Part shown: piece by piece, positions 39,909 to 48,457 of the stretch
Position numbering within the stretch: position 1 is the stretch's first letter
Layout of the letters: every line of letters starts with the position of its first letter
Assembly: GCF_014642675.1 (NCBI RefSeq)
Contig: NZ_BMIS01000007.1
Location: 62,001 to 126,000, forward strand
Reading direction: 5' to 3'
Length of the DNA stretch: 64,000 nt
Source of the DNA: Nesterenkonia cremea
GTDB lineage: Bacteria > Actinomycetota > Actinomycetes > Actinomycetales > Micrococcaceae
The notes under the pieces: generated by a model
What the model was told of the DNA's origin: nothing
Seen by the model: the letters and a program-made list of their open reading frames with translations, nothing else
The model's database searches: none
Program-made: the position numbers and the translations under genes

Positions 39909-41282
39909 CTAGTGGATGCTCAGGATGCCCAGGCCGAGTGCGGCCAGCAGCATCAGGATGGAGAAGCCCCAGATGATGAAGAAGGAGTAGCGCAGGTGCT
40001 CGCCCAGGTTGGCTCCGGAGAGGCCCAGGGCCAGCCACAGCGCCGGGGAGAACGGGCTGACGAAGGTGCCGATGATGTTGCCGATCAGCATGCCGTGGGC
40101 GATCTCCAACGAGCTGGTGCCGAACTGGCCCGCGGTGGCATCCACCAGCGGCAGCACGGAGAAGTAGTAGGCGTCGGTGGAGGTCAGCAGATCCATCGGC
40201 ACACCGAGGGCACCCATGGCCAGGTGCAGATTCGGCCCGAGCCCCTCCGGCAGGACGGCCAGGGTGGACAGTGCCACCGACTCGAGCATCTCGGACTCAT
40301 TGAGCACACCCAGGAAGACTGCTGCGGCCAGGATGACCGCACCCATCATCAGTGCATTGGGAGCATGGGCGCGGATCCGCTGCATCTGCAGGTTCGAGCC
40401 CCGGAAGTTCAGCGGCAGGGCGAGAGCCACACCGAGCATGAACGCGAACTGCGGGGGCAGGAGGTCGGCCAGCATGATGCCGATGACGCCCAGCGCCAGT
40501 GCGACATTGGCCCAATAGACCCAGCGGGCGGAGTTCATCTTCTCCACGATGTCGGCCCGCTCCTCCTGCTGACGGCGGCTGAAGTCATCGGCGATGCTGT
40601 GGACGTCCACCTCCTCCTGCATCTCGATCTGGCCGGCGGCCACCCGCTTGTCGATGCGCTTGGTCTCACGGACGCCCAAGAGCACTGCGACGATCACGAT
40701 CAGAACGATGCCGACGAGCTGCAGCGGGATCAGCGGACGGTAGAGCTCCACCGGATCGATGCCCTGGACAGAAGCCGCACGCCCCAGCGGACCGCCCCAG
40801 GGAATCATGTTCACGATGCCGGCGGAGATCGCCAGCAGCAGAAGCAGCAGGTAGCGGCTCATATGCAGGGCCTGATACAGGGGCAGCAGCGCTGGGACGG
40901 TGAGCAGGAACGTGGTCGCGCCGGCGCCGTCGATATGGGCCACCACACCGATCAGGGCAGTACCGACTGTCACCAGCACGACCTTGCCCCGGGTGGCCAG
41001 GATCAGCGCACGCACCACAGGGTCGAAGAGCCCTGCGTCAGTGAGGATCCCGAAGAAGAGGATCGCGAAGATGAACATCACCACGACGTCCATGACCTGG
41101 GCGACGCCGGAGTCGAAGAACTCGGTGATCTCGGTCAGACCGAAGCCCAACAGCAGCGCACCCACAACCGGGGTGACCACCATCGCCACCACCGGGGACA
41201 CCTTGTTCCACATCAGCAGGCCGACGGTGACGGCGATGATGCCCAGACCGCCTACGGTCAACAGTGTTGAGGGCTCCTCCAT
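39909..41282 (-). CDS. citM: CitMHS-family citrate transporter
   Basis: A 457-residue transporter of the citrate-metal:proton symporter family. About 12 hydrophobic segments; IDGAGATTFLLTVPALLP, WGGPLGRAASV and the second-half QFGTSSLEIAHGMLIGNIIGTFVSP are typical. ATG 41282 with GGGAG 9 nt upstream is chosen; the frame runs open to 41390 without an RBS. It is divergent from ramB across 177 bp and near aceA, so it may be controlled with organic-acid use. The metal partner (Mg or Ca) cannot be told. Confidence 0.88.
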   Translation of the reverse strand: MEEPSTLLTVGGLGIIAVTVGLLMWNKVSPVVAMVVTPVVGALLLGFGLTEITEFFDSGVAQVMDVVVMFIFAILFFGILTDAGLFDPVVRALILATRGKVVLVTVGTALIGVVAHIDGAGATTFLLTVPALLPLYQALHMSRYLLLLLLAISAGIVNMIPWGGPLGRAASVQGIDPVELYRPLIPLQLVGIVLIVIVAVLLGVRETKRIDKRVAAGQIEMQEEVDVHSIADDFSRRQQEERADIVEKMNSARWVYWANVALALGVIGIMLADLLPPQFAFMLGVALALPLNFRGSNLQMQRIRAHAPNALMMGAVILAAAVFLGVLNESEMLESVALSTLAVLPEGLGPNLHLAMGALGVPMDLLTSTDAYYFSVLPLVDATAGQFGTSSLEIAHGMLIGNIIGTFVSPFSPALWLALGLSGANLGEHLRYSFFIIWGFSILMLLAALGLGILSIH

Positions 41283-41459
41283 GAGCGGGCTCTCCCTTAC
41301 GTTCATATTCGAGGTCTTGAGGCTCAGAATCAGGAGTGACGGGACACACCTGCCTGCGAGCCGCATCACAGGATATATGCCCGATAACATTCGTGCACGT
41401 TTTACGCATCACATGAGGGATGTCACAGTGTGGCCTGCACTGCACTAGACTGGAGGACT

Positions 41460-42929
41460 ATGCGGACGGCACAGGCGCTCCCTGCGGAGGACTCGGAGGA
41501 AGAGCTCGACCTCATCGCGTTGGGCCGCCGGGTGAGGCACCTGCGCAAGCGGGCCGGTATGACCTTGGACGATCTGGCCGCCGCCCTGGAGACGGCCCCC
41601 TCTCAGCTCTCCCTCCTGGAGAACGGCAAGCGGGAGCCCAAGCTCTCGCAGCTGAACCAGTTGGCCAAGACCTTCGGTCTGAGCTTGGACGACCTCTTCG
41701 GCGCTGAGCCGCCCTCCAAACGCGCCGCCCTGGAGATCGAGCTGGAGAAGGCTCAGCGCGGACCGCTCTACGCCGCGCTCGGCCTGCCGACTGTGCGCAT
41801 CAGCAACCGCCTGCCGATGGACGTGCTCGAGTCTCTGGTCTCCCTGCAGCGCGAGCTGCGGCGCCGACTCGAGGAGCAGGCCGCCACTCCGGAGGAGGCG
41901 CGGCGGGCCAACACCGAGCTCCGCGAGGAGATGCGCCAGAAGAACAACTACTACCCGGAGATCGAGTCCGCGGCCCAAGAGCTCCTTGACGCCGTCGGCC
42001 ACACCGCCGGACCGCTCTCCCACCATGTGGCCGCCGATATCGCCGAACATCTGGGCTATTCGCTGCGGTTCGTGCCGAACCTGCCCAACTCCACGCGTTC
42101 GGTGACCGATCAGCGCAATAAGATCATCTACCTGACCCAGGGCCGCTCCCGGGACTGGGATGCCCGCTCCGTACTGCTGCAGGCCTTGGGCCATGAGGTC
42201 CTGGAGCACACCGAGCCCGAGGACTACTCCGAGTTCCTGCGCCAGCGGGTCTACTCCAATTACTTCGCCGCCTCGCTGCTGATGCCCGAGCGCACCACGG
42301 TGGACTTCCTGCAGAACGCCAAGCAGCGCAAGGAGCTGGCCATCGAGGATCTGCGCGATGCCTTCGCCGTGTCTTATGAGTCGGCCGCCCACCGGTTCAC
42401 CAACCTGGCCACAGAGCACCTGGGCATCACCTGCCACTTCCAGAAGGTGCATGAGTCCGGGATCATCCATAAGGCCTACGAGAACGACGGCGTGAACTTC
42501 CCCGCCGATCACTCCGGAGCCATCGAGGGCCAGACCATCTGCCGGGAGTGGACCTCCCGGCAGGTATTCGACGTGGAGGACAAGTTCCGTTCCTTCCACC
42601 AGTACACCGACACCGGCGTCGGGACCTTCTGGTGCACCGCGCGGACCGAAGCGCACTCCTCAGGCATCTACTCGCTGAGCATCGGAGTGCCCTTCGACCA
42701 TGTGAAGTGGTTCCGCGGACGGGACACCCCCTCGCGGTCGAAGTCGGGCTGTCCGGAGGACCCCACCTGCTGCCGCCAGCCCCCGCCGGAGCTGGCCGAC
42801 ACCTGGGACGGCAACGCCTGGCCGGCCGCCCGCGCCAACACCCACCTGCTGGCTGCGATGCCGCAGGGTGCCTTCCCCGGTGTGGACACCCGCGAGGTCT
42901 ACGAGTTCCTCCAGCGCCACTCTGACTGA
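41460..42929 (+). CDS. ramB: RamB/ScfR-type regulator of acetate metabolism
   Basis: A 489-residue regulator. N-terminal XRE helix-turn-helix (ALGRRVRHLRKRAGMTLDDLAA, then SQLSLLENGKREPKLSQL). An IrrE-like segment follows with HEVLEH (residues about 245-250, a zinc-protease-like HExxxH). The C-terminal short-chain fatty acyl (ScfR) domain has the cluster CPEDPTCC. This architecture is RamB, which in Corynebacterium and Mycobacterium controls isocitrate lyase and malate synthase genes. ATG 41460 is chosen; GGAGG is just 3 nt upstream and TAGACT 8 nt upstream, so it may also be leaderless. It lies 0.8 kb from aceA. Confidence 0.9.
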   Translation: MRTAQALPAEDSEEELDLIALGRRVRHLRKRAGMTLDDLAAALETAPSQLSLLENGKREPKLSQLNQLAKTFGLSLDDLFGAEPPSKRAALEIELEKAQRGPLYAALGLPTVRISNRLPMDVLESLVSLQRELRRRLEEQAATPEEARRANTELREEMRQKNNYYPEIESAAQELLDAVGHTAGPLSHHVAADIAEHLGYSLRFVPNLPNSTRSVTDQRNKIIYLTQGRSRDWDARSVLLQALGHEVLEHTEPEDYSEFLRQRVYSNYFAASLLMPERTTVDFLQNAKQRKELAIEDLRDAFAVSYESAAHRFTNLATEHLGITCHFQKVHESGIIHKAYENDGVNFPADHSGAIEGQTICREWTSRQVFDVEDKFRSFHQYTDTGVGTFWCTARTEAHSSGIYSLSIGVPFDHVKWFRGRDTPSRSKSGCPEDPTCCRQPPPELADTWDGNAWPAARANTHLLAAMPQGAFPGVDTREVYEFLQRHSD

Positions 42930-42981
42930 TCACGCTCACTGACACGTGGGGGGATCGGGAGAACTCCTCAGCACAGAGAAA

Positions 42982-43018
42982 ACCGCCGCCCAGGGGACCT
43001 CGAACCCTGGGCGGCGGT
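42982..43018. terminator. Bidirectional terminator between ramB and the aceA operon
   Basis: A perfect 14-bp stem ACCGCCGCCCAGGG / CCCTGGGCGGCGGT, 9-nt loop. On the minus strand it is followed by TTTTCTC, so it ends the aceA transcript; the other side serves ramB. Confidence 0.85.
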
Positions 43019-43043
43019 CGTCTCTTCTTCAGGTGCTGTCGGC

Positions 43044-43646
43044 TCAGGCCGCGGCGCTCATGCGGCGACCTCCTCCGGTCAGCACCGCTGCGCTGCTGGC
43101 GTCCCCGTCCTCGTCATCGTCGAGGTCCGGCTCCCCCGGGCCCAGATGGATGGCCCGGATGGTGCCGTCGGGAAGCCCGGCCAGCTCCTCGGCCCGGATG
43201 AAGAGATCCTGCCAGAGCTGCAGCTCCCCCTCCGACTCCAGACCGAGCAGCGAGATGAACGGCGCCCGGCCGTCCGCCATCAGAGTCCGCGCATTGCGGT
43301 AGACGTGCAGACCGAAGTCCACGATCCCGGCCGAGAGCGGCTGGCCCTCGAACAGGATGCGGCCCTCCTGCCGAGCCAGACCGCGCGGGGTGATGAAAGT
43401 GCACGGCGGCTCGGACAGCTGCTTCTCGATCAGCGCGTGCCAGGAGGCGGCCACATCTCCGGCCTCTCCCAGCGCCTCATCGGAGGCGCCGTCGACGGCG
43501 TCGAGCGCTTCTACCCGGGGACCGAACTCCCGGTGCAGCGTGGCCAGGAAGCTCAGCACATCTGCGGTGAGGACCTCGTTCTGGCGCGGGGCCTGCGGTC
43601 CGGTCAGTGTGATGCCGTTGATGGTGATCGAGCTGGGGGTGTTCAT
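43044..43646 (-). CDS. Short malate-synthase-A-like protein lacking the catalytic half
   Basis: A 200-residue open frame directly downstream of aceA, the usual site of aceB. Residues 1-47 resemble the N-terminus of malate synthase A (EVLTADVLSFLATLHREFGPR). Residues about 83-165 resemble a later block: TPRGLARQEG for the family's RPRGWH, then IVDFGLHVYRNA, PFISLLGLESEGELQLW, DLFIRAEELAGLPDGTIRAI. The segment between (about residues 48-82) has no match, and the protein ends with an acidic tail exactly where the Mg-ligand block (family ETIxAAFEMDEI) should begin. The Mg-binding Glu/Asp and catalytic Asp regions are therefore absent. It has AAAGGAG 8 nt before ATG and no internal stop, so it is translated, not a simple pseudogene. 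Function unknown. Confidence 0.75.
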   Translation of the reverse strand: MNTPSSITINGITLTGPQAPRQNEVLTADVLSFLATLHREFGPRVEALDAVDGASDEALGEAGDVAASWHALIEKQLSEPPCTFITPRGLARQEGRILFEGQPLSAGIVDFGLHVYRNARTLMADGRAPFISLLGLESEGELQLWQDLFIRAEELAGLPDGTIRAIHLGPGEPDLDDDEDGDASSAAVLTGGGRRMSAAA

Positions 43647-43690
43647 CTCTCCGACTCCTTTGTCAGATTCCGTCCACCTGAGTCATCGAC

Positions 43691-45049
43691 TCAGTGGAAC
43701 TGTCCTTCTTCGGTGGAGCCCTTCAGCGCAGTGGTGGAGGACTCAGGGTTCAGCGTGGTGGAGATGGCATCGAAGTAGCCGGTGCCGACCTCACGCTGGT
43801 GCTTGGTGGAGGTGTAGCCGTCGGACTCGGCGGCGAACTCGGCCTCCTGCAGCTCCACATAGGCCTTCATCTGCTCCTCCTTGTAGCCCTTGGCCAGGTT
43901 GAAGGCGGAGTAGTTGAGGCTGTGGAAGCCTGCCAGGGTGATGAACTGGAAGGTGAAGCCCATCTTGCCCAGCTCGTTCTGGAACTTGGCGATGGTCTCG
44001 TCGTCGAGATGCTTCTTCCAGTTGAAGGAGGGCGAGCAGTTGTAGGCCAGCATCTGGTCCGGGTACTCGGCCTTCACCGCCTCGGCGAACTGACGTGCTG
44101 CCTCCAGGTCCGGAGTGCCGGTCTCCATCCAGATCAGATCCGAGTACGGAGCGTAGGCCTTGGCGCGCTCGATGCAGGGCTCGATGCCGTTGGTGACCTT
44201 GTAGAAGCCCTCGGCGGTGCGCTCACCGGTGATGAAGGGCTTATCCCGTTCGTCCACGTCCGAGGTGATCAGCGTGGCGGCCTCAGCGTCAGTGCGGGCG
44301 ATGATCAGGCTGTCGACGTTGTGGACGTCGGCCGCCAGACGCGCCGCCTGCAGCGTGCGGATGTGCTGGCTGGTGGGGATGAGCACCTTTCCGCCGAGGT
44401 GACCACACTTCTTCTCCGAGGCGAGCTGGTCTTCCCAGTGAACACCGGCCGCGCCGGCGTCGATCATGGACTTCATCAGCTCGTAGGCGTTGAGCGGGCC
44501 GCCGAAGCCGGCCTCGGCGTCGGCGACGATCGGGACCACGTAGTCCTCCACGGAACGGACGCCCTCGAGGTACTCGATCTGGTCGGCACGCATCAGCGCG
44601 TTGTTGATGCGGCGGACCACAGTGGGCACCGAATTGGCCGGGTACAGCGACTGGTCCGGGTAGGTGTGGCCGGAGTTGTTGGCGTCGCCGGCGACCTGCC
44701 AGCCGGAGAGGTAGATGGCACGCAGGCCACCCTTGACGTAGTTGACGGCCTGGTTTCCAGAGAGGGCGCCCAGCGAGTTGGTGTACTTGCCGGCTGCGTG
44801 CTCCTCGGTCAGCTGCTTCCACAGCTTCTCCGCGCCGCGCTTGGCCAGAGTCTTCTCCTCCTGCACGGTGCCCTGGAGCTTCACGACTTCGGAGGCGGAG
44901 TAGTCACGGGTGATGTTCTTCCAGCGAGGGTTGGTCTCCCAATCCTTCTGGAGCGCATCCACCTTCTTCTGGAACTCCGACTGCGGCTCCGGCTGGGGAG
45001 CTGCGGTGCCGGCCTGTTCAGCGATGGGGCGGTCGAGCGTCTCGGTCAT
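43691..45049 (-). CDS. aceA: Isocitrate lyase
   Basis: A 452-residue glyoxylate-shunt enzyme cleaving isocitrate to succinate and glyoxylate. The catalytic-loop signature [13 protein letters not shown] has the reactive Cys; [25 protein letters not shown] and [16 protein letters not shown] are further hallmarks. Length is normal. The frame continues to 45220, but ATG 45049 with AAGGAG 6 nt upstream begins the protein. The gene downstream (44-bp gap) is a shortened malate-synthase-like ORF, and RamB lies 0.8 kb away. A TTCTTCG-N6-CGAAGAA palindrome stands upstream. Malate synthase itself must come from elsewhere if the shunt runs. Confidence 0.97.
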   Translation of the reverse strand: MTETLDRPIAEQAGTAAPQPEPQSEFQKKVDALQKDWETNPRWKNITRDYSASEVVKLQGTVQEEKTLAKRGAEKLWKQLTEEHAAGKYTNSLGALSGNQAVNYVKGGLRAIYLSGWQVAGDANNSGHTYPDQSLYPANSVPTVVRRINNALMRADQIEYLEGVRSVEDYVVPIVADAEAGFGGPLNAYELMKSMIDAGAAGVHWEDQLASEKKCGHLGGKVLIPTSQHIRTLQAARLAADVHNVDSLIIARTDAEAATLITSDVDERDKPFITGERTAEGFYKVTNGIEPCIERAKAYAPYSDLIWMETGTPDLEAARQFAEAVKAEYPDQMLAYNCSPSFNWKKHLDDETIAKFQNELGKMGFTFQFITLAGFHSLNYSAFNLAKGYKEEQMKAYVELQEAEFAAESDGYTSTKHQREVGTGYFDAISTTLNPESSTTALKGSTEEGQFH

Positions 45050-45148
45050 GAGAATCTCCTTTGAATCGTTGACCGTGCGGTTGGTGCTCTTCCAGTTTTG
45101 CGCCCTTTTCAACCCTTGATCCAGCGGATTCGAAAGAAAGATCTGCAA

Positions 45149-45168
45149 TTCTTCGCGTTTTCGAAGAA
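45149..45168. promoter_or_regulatory. Palindrome upstream of aceA, candidate operator
   Basis: Perfect arms TTCTTCG and CGAAGAA around 6 bp, about 100 nt upstream of the aceA start and 90 nt before the divergent gene. It is not the published RamB motif as I know it, so the binder is open. Confidence 0.4.
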
Positions 45169-45257
45169 GTGCCACATGCCTAGGCTGGTCTCCCGTTACC
45201 ACATGGTGTTGAATGTTCACCAGACTCGAACGGAATCAGATCTGAAAGGGGGCGACG

Positions 45258-46595
45258 GTGACCCAGCACCCGCCTGAGAACGAGAACCCTGCCAACGGCC
45301 CCGGGGACACCCCCTCCCCTGAGGACCAGCCCCACCAGCCGGAGCAGCAGCCTCCCTTCGGCGAGCAGTCCACTCAGGCCATGCCTCAGCAGGGCTTCGG
45401 CGAACAGCCGACTCAGGCGATGCCGCCTCAGGACCCCGGCGCCCCGCAGGATGCCCCCTTCAGCGCCGGCTCCGCGCATGATCCCGGGGCCCCCGGCTAC
45501 GGCGCTCCGCAGCAGCCCGGGGGGCCCGGCTACCCCGGCACTCCGCACGACGCCGGCCAACCCGGTCCTGGCCAGCCCGGTCCTGGGCAGCCCGGTCCTG
45601 GGCAGGGCTTCCCCGGCGCTCCGATCTTCCCCGGCCAGGGCGGGCAGCAGCACCACGTCGCCGGCTACCCGGGCGCACCCCAGCAGCCCGGCGGCCCCGG
45701 CCACCCCGGCGGACCTCAGGGCCCCGGCGGCCCCGGTGGACCCGGCGGCCCCGGTGGACCCGGCGGCCCCGGCGGCCAGGAGCCCGAGAAGAAGGGCTTC
45801 TTCGCCCGATTCTGGTGGGCCATCGTGCTGCTCGGTGTGCTCTTCGCCGCACTGATCGCTCTGGTCATCGTGCTGTTCACCATGGACAACGGCGATGACG
45901 AGGACACCGAGGCCGCCACCGAGGACGAGGCCGCCACCGAGGACGAGTCGGATGACGAGGACTCCGCTCAGGAGGATGAGGAAGAGGATCCTGAGGACGA
46001 GGACGCCGTCATCGAAGACGAGGATGACGAAGATGAGGATGACGGCGACGAGGGCACCTTCCCGACCGGCGGCGAAGCCTTCGGCGACGATGAGGGCATG
46101 ATCGTCGGCGAGGACATCGAAGAAGGCACCTACCGCCAGGACGTCGGGGCCGAGGACGATGACTTCGGCTGCTTCTACTCCGTCTGGGAGGACGACGAGG
46201 AAGAGGACGTCATTCACAGCGGCTACAATCCCGGCGGCATCGTGTCCCTCGAAGACGGCATGCTGATGAACTCCCGTGACTGCGGCGAGTGGCTCCCCGT
46301 GGAGGATACCTACCCAGACAGCCCGGACACCGTGGCAGAGAACGGCCAGATGTATGTCATCGGTGAGCACATCGAGGAAGGCACCTACCAGCTGAACTGG
46401 GATGTGGATGACGACGACATGAGCTGCGCCTTCTACGTCTACAGCGATCTCACCGAGTGGGACTGGGAGGACTTCAACGCCTGGTTCGAGGATGAGGACG
46501 AATGGGGAGAGGAAGAGGTCGAGATCCACCTGGGTGCCGGCAACCAGGTCTTCTTCCACAATGACGGCTGCGGTGAGTGGGAGCTCGTCGACTGA
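45258..46595 (+). CDS. Collagen-like, acidic single-pass membrane protein with duplicated C-terminal module
   Basis: A 445-residue protein in four parts. (1) N-terminal cytoplasmic Pro/Gly/Gln region with TQAMP repeats and collagen-like GGPGGPGG and GQPGPGQPGPG runs (to about residue 175). (2) One membrane helix (WWAIVLLGVLFAALIALVIV). (3) An extremely acidic Asp/Glu linker of about 55 residues. (4) Two related extracellular modules of about 70-80 residues, each with GE.IEEGTY at the start, one or more Cys and Trp, and DCGEW or GCGEW at the end. GTG 45258 has AAAGGGGG before it. I know no family for the duplicated module. The TQ repeats recall Ser/Thr-kinase (Pkn) substrates. Confidence 0.75.
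   Translation: MTQHPPENENPANGPGDTPSPEDQPHQPEQQPPFGEQSTQAMPQQGFGEQPTQAMPPQDPGAPQDAPFSAGSAHDPGAPGYGAPQQPGGPGYPGTPHDAGQPGPGQPGPGQPGPGQGFPGAPIFPGQGGQQHHVAGYPGAPQQPGGPGHPGGPQGPGGPGGPGGPGGPGGPGGQEPEKKGFFARFWWAIVLLGVLFAALIALVIVLFTMDNGDDEDTEAATEDEAATEDESDDEDSAQEDEEEDPEDEDAVIEDEDDEDEDDGDEGTFPTGGEAFGDDEGMIVGEDIEEGTYRQDVGAEDDDFGCFYSVWEDDEEEDVIHSGYNPGGIVSLEDGMLMNSRDCGEWLPVEDTYPDSPDTVAENGQMYVIGEHIEEGTYQLNWDVDDDDMSCAFYVYSDLTEWDWEDFNAWFEDEDEWGEEEVEIHLGAGNQVFFHNDGCGEWELVD
45557..45606 (+). repeat. Tandem 15-bp repeat encoding GQPGP
   Basis: Three units close to CAGCCCGGTCCTGGG within the N-terminal Pro/Gly region of the preceding CDS. Confidence 0.7.
45719..45778 (+). repeat. Tandem repeats encoding GGPGGP
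   Basis: Units of GGCCCCGG(C/T)GGACCC repeated through the collagen-like tract. Unit number could vary by slippage. Confidence 0.7.
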
Positions 46596-46640
46596 CGCTC
46601 CCTCTGATCGACCCGCCGCAGGGTCGCAGCCAGCCCATAT

Positions 46641-46693
46641 CGACAAAGGGCGGGTTTCTTCTACACTATGTAGAAGAAACCCGCCCTTTGTCG
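46641..46693. terminator. Perfect 25-bp inverted repeat hairpin
   Basis: Left arm 46641-46665 and right arm 46669-46693 are exactly complementary (25 bp), 3-nt loop CTA. The central half-sites contain GGGCGGGTTTCTT and AAGAAACCCGCCC. It follows the collagen-like gene (stop 46595) and ends 22 nt before the next ATG. As a terminator it is unusually long and perfect for this genome. The element also contains TACACTATG, which could act as a -10 region for the next gene. Confidence 0.7.
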
Positions 46694-46715
46694 TACCCCT
46701 TTCAGGAGAATCTCC

Positions 46716-47114
46716 ATGACCAGCACCTCAGCACCTGCCAGCCCGATGCCCAAGCTGACCCTCGGGGTCGGCGGACTCCTCATTGCCGTGGGTGTCATCG
46801 GCTACCTGGTGTCCATGATCAACGACACTCAGCACTTCACCGCACTGATCCCCAGCTTCCTGGGTGTACTGCTGCTGATCAGCGGCTTCATCGCACTGAA
46901 GAACACCAAGCTGGGAGTGCACCTCGGCCTGGCCCTCGCCCTGCTGGGCGCACTGGCCATGGGCATGCCGCTCAGCGGCCTGGGCGACCTCTTCGCCGGC
47001 GAGGCCGAGCGTCCCGCCGCCGTCATCTCCGCTCTGGTGACGGTGATCGTCCTGGTGGTCTACATCGCCCTGGGCGTGCGCTCCTTCATCGCAGCCCGCC
47101 GCTGGAAGGGCTGA
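46716..47114 (+). CDS. Small four-helix membrane protein of unknown function
   Basis: A 132-residue protein with four hydrophobic segments (about residues 15-38, 45-62, 68-88, 100-124) and the hallmark short loops (NDTQHFTALIPSFLGVLLL). It resembles small uncharacterised actinobacterial membrane proteins, without a firm family. AGGAG lies 7 nt before ATG. It starts just after the 53-nt hairpin and ends 8 nt before the convergent LytR_C gene. Confidence 0.7.
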   Translation: MTSTSAPASPMPKLTLGVGGLLIAVGVIGYLVSMINDTQHFTALIPSFLGVLLLISGFIALKNTKLGVHLGLALALLGALAMGMPLSGLGDLFAGEAERPAAVISALVTVIVLVVYIALGVRSFIAARRWKG

Positions 47115-47122
47115 GGCCTCTT

Positions 47123-47635
47123 CTAACCTGAGCAGCTGATACGGCCTGGGGAGATCTCCACATCGTGGCGATCCTCCAGGCCGTCGTAGTCTGTGCCCAA
47201 GATCAGGTCCACGCTGAAGTCATCCCGGCCGTCGATGTCCACCAGCGTGCCGGGCAGGTGCTGCTGCAGGGTGTAGGCCTGGCGCAGGCCCCGCTCCCCC
47301 ACGCGGATGATGCCTTCGAAGCCGGTGTCGGCGAGATAGTCATTGTCCACCTCGCCCACCCGGAAGCTGCGGTCCTCCAGATCATCGGCGACATCGCCGG
47401 CCAGACCGGGCTCATTGGTGGTGTTGTAGACGCTGACCTCCACCCGCTCGGCCACCACGGGCTGCTGAATCCCGGAGGGGCAGTCTCCCTCGGGGACGCC
47501 GGAGGCGCCGGTGAGCGAGCTGGTGTCGATGGTCCCGGAGACCATCAGCCAGCTGCCCAGGGTCACCGCAGCCAGCGCGCCGGAGGTCCCCAGAGTGATG
47601 AGGGTGCTTTCTCTGCGGGTGCTGCGTTCGGTCAT
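47123..47635 (-). CDS. LytR C-terminal-domain protein, membrane-anchored
   Basis: A 170-residue protein with an N-terminal membrane helix (LGTSGALAAVTLGSWLMVSG) and an extracellular LytR_C domain. Typical lines are VEVSVYNTTNEPGLAGDVADDLEDRSFRVGEV and IRVGERGLRQAYTLQQHLPG, here split for length. LytR_C occurs with cell-wall polymer ligases, but the ligase domain itself is absent, so a role in wall biogenesis is only suggested. TAGAAT lies exactly 6 nt before ATG 47635 (leaderless pattern). Two Cys (GDCP, ISCSG) may pair. Confidence 0.85.
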   Translation of the reverse strand: MTERSTRRESTLITLGTSGALAAVTLGSWLMVSGTIDTSSLTGASGVPEGDCPSGIQQPVVAERVEVSVYNTTNEPGLAGDVADDLEDRSFRVGEVDNDYLADTGFEGIIRVGERGLRQAYTLQQHLPGTLVDIDGRDDFSVDLILGTDYDGLEDRHDVEISPGRISCSG

Positions 47636-47696
47636 GAGGAGATTCTAGAAGGTCCGCACAGGCGCCACCTATTGAGCCACAGTCCGCCGGCCTTCC

Positions 47697-48341
47697 TCAG
47701 GGAAGCTCCGGCTCACAGTCCAGATCATCGGCGAAGACCCCGACGCCGTCCGCCTCCGCCTCAGCCCAGGCCTCCTCGATCTGATCCAGGAAGCGGTCAT
47801 TGGGCGCATAGTGGACCGGGGCGCCGAAGCCGTCGCGGGCCATCTGCTCGTTGATGAAGACCGCATCCAGGAAGACCCCTGCCAGCAGCCGGTCATACTG
47901 ATCGGTGCGCTCCTCGTCGAACTTCAGAGTCAGCTGAGCGCCGGGACTGACCAGCTCCTCCATCCGCTCAGTGGCCTCCGGGCCCATACATTCCACTGGC
48001 TGCTGCGGGTGCACCGTCTCCGGGGTATCTATGTTGAGCAGACGGATCCGCTCCTCCTGACCGTCCAGCTCCACCACCAGAGTGTCACCGTCCACCACGC
48101 GGACCAGCGTGGCGGCCTCGCCGTCACCGCCGGAGCTTCCGGCTTCATCCTGCTGGAACCAGCTGATGAGGGCACCCACAAGGACCACCACCAGCACGAT
48201 GGCCAGCCACTGGAAGATGCCGCGGCCGGACTGCCGGCGCCGTCCCCTGCCGCCAGCGCCGCGACCGCTGCGCTGGGTCCCGCGGCGGGCAGCCCGCCGG
48301 AGGTGGCGCTGGAGGTTCTGCTCGAAGTACCTGTTGCTCAC
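47697..48341 (-). CDS. Membrane-anchored thermonuclease-like nuclease (SNase family)
   Basis: A 214-residue protein. A basic N-terminus (RRAARRGTQRSGRG) and one membrane helix (FQWLAIVLVVVLVGALISWF) place a C-terminal SNase domain outside. The domain starts LVRVVDGDTLVVELDG, with Asp metal ligands, catalytic Arg in RIRLLNIDTPETV, and DQYDRLLAG for the second catalytic part. The usual Arg-Leu-Leu-Gly-Ile-Asp pattern is well kept, so nuclease activity is plausible. GTG 48341 has TAAGCT 6 nt upstream (leaderless pattern). With the secreted ExeM/NucH nuclease it is a second candidate surface nuclease here. Confidence 0.88.
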   Translation of the reverse strand: MSNRYFEQNLQRHLRRAARRGTQRSGRGAGGRGRRRQSGRGIFQWLAIVLVVVLVGALISWFQQDEAGSSGGDGEAATLVRVVDGDTLVVELDGQEERIRLLNIDTPETVHPQQPVECMGPEATERMEELVSPGAQLTLKFDEERTDQYDRLLAGVFLDAVFINEQMARDGFGAPVHYAPNDRFLDQIEEAWAEAEADGVGVFADDLDCEPELP

Positions 48342-48420
48342 CGCAGAAGCTTATCGCCAGCCACGGACGCAGAACTGCGACGCCGGGCCGACCGCTTCCT
48401 CCAGCTGTACCGCAGAGTAG

Positions 48421-48437
48421 TTTGAACACCGTTCAAA
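48421..48437. promoter_or_regulatory. BioQ-like operator upstream of bioY
   Basis: A perfect palindrome TTTGAAC-ACC-GTTCAAA, 20 nt before the bioY ATG, overlapping a TTGAAC that could serve as -35. The half-site TGAAC-N3-GTTCA matches my memory of the BioQ (TetR-family) motif in Corynebacterium. No bioQ gene is in the window. Confidence 0.65.
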
Positions 48438-48457
48438 AATGCGATGAGATACTTCCT

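Noticed and set aside
45538-45780. Possible CRISPR array in the Gly/Pro region
   Set aside because: Repeats are in-frame codon repeats without unique spacers; no cas genes nearby.
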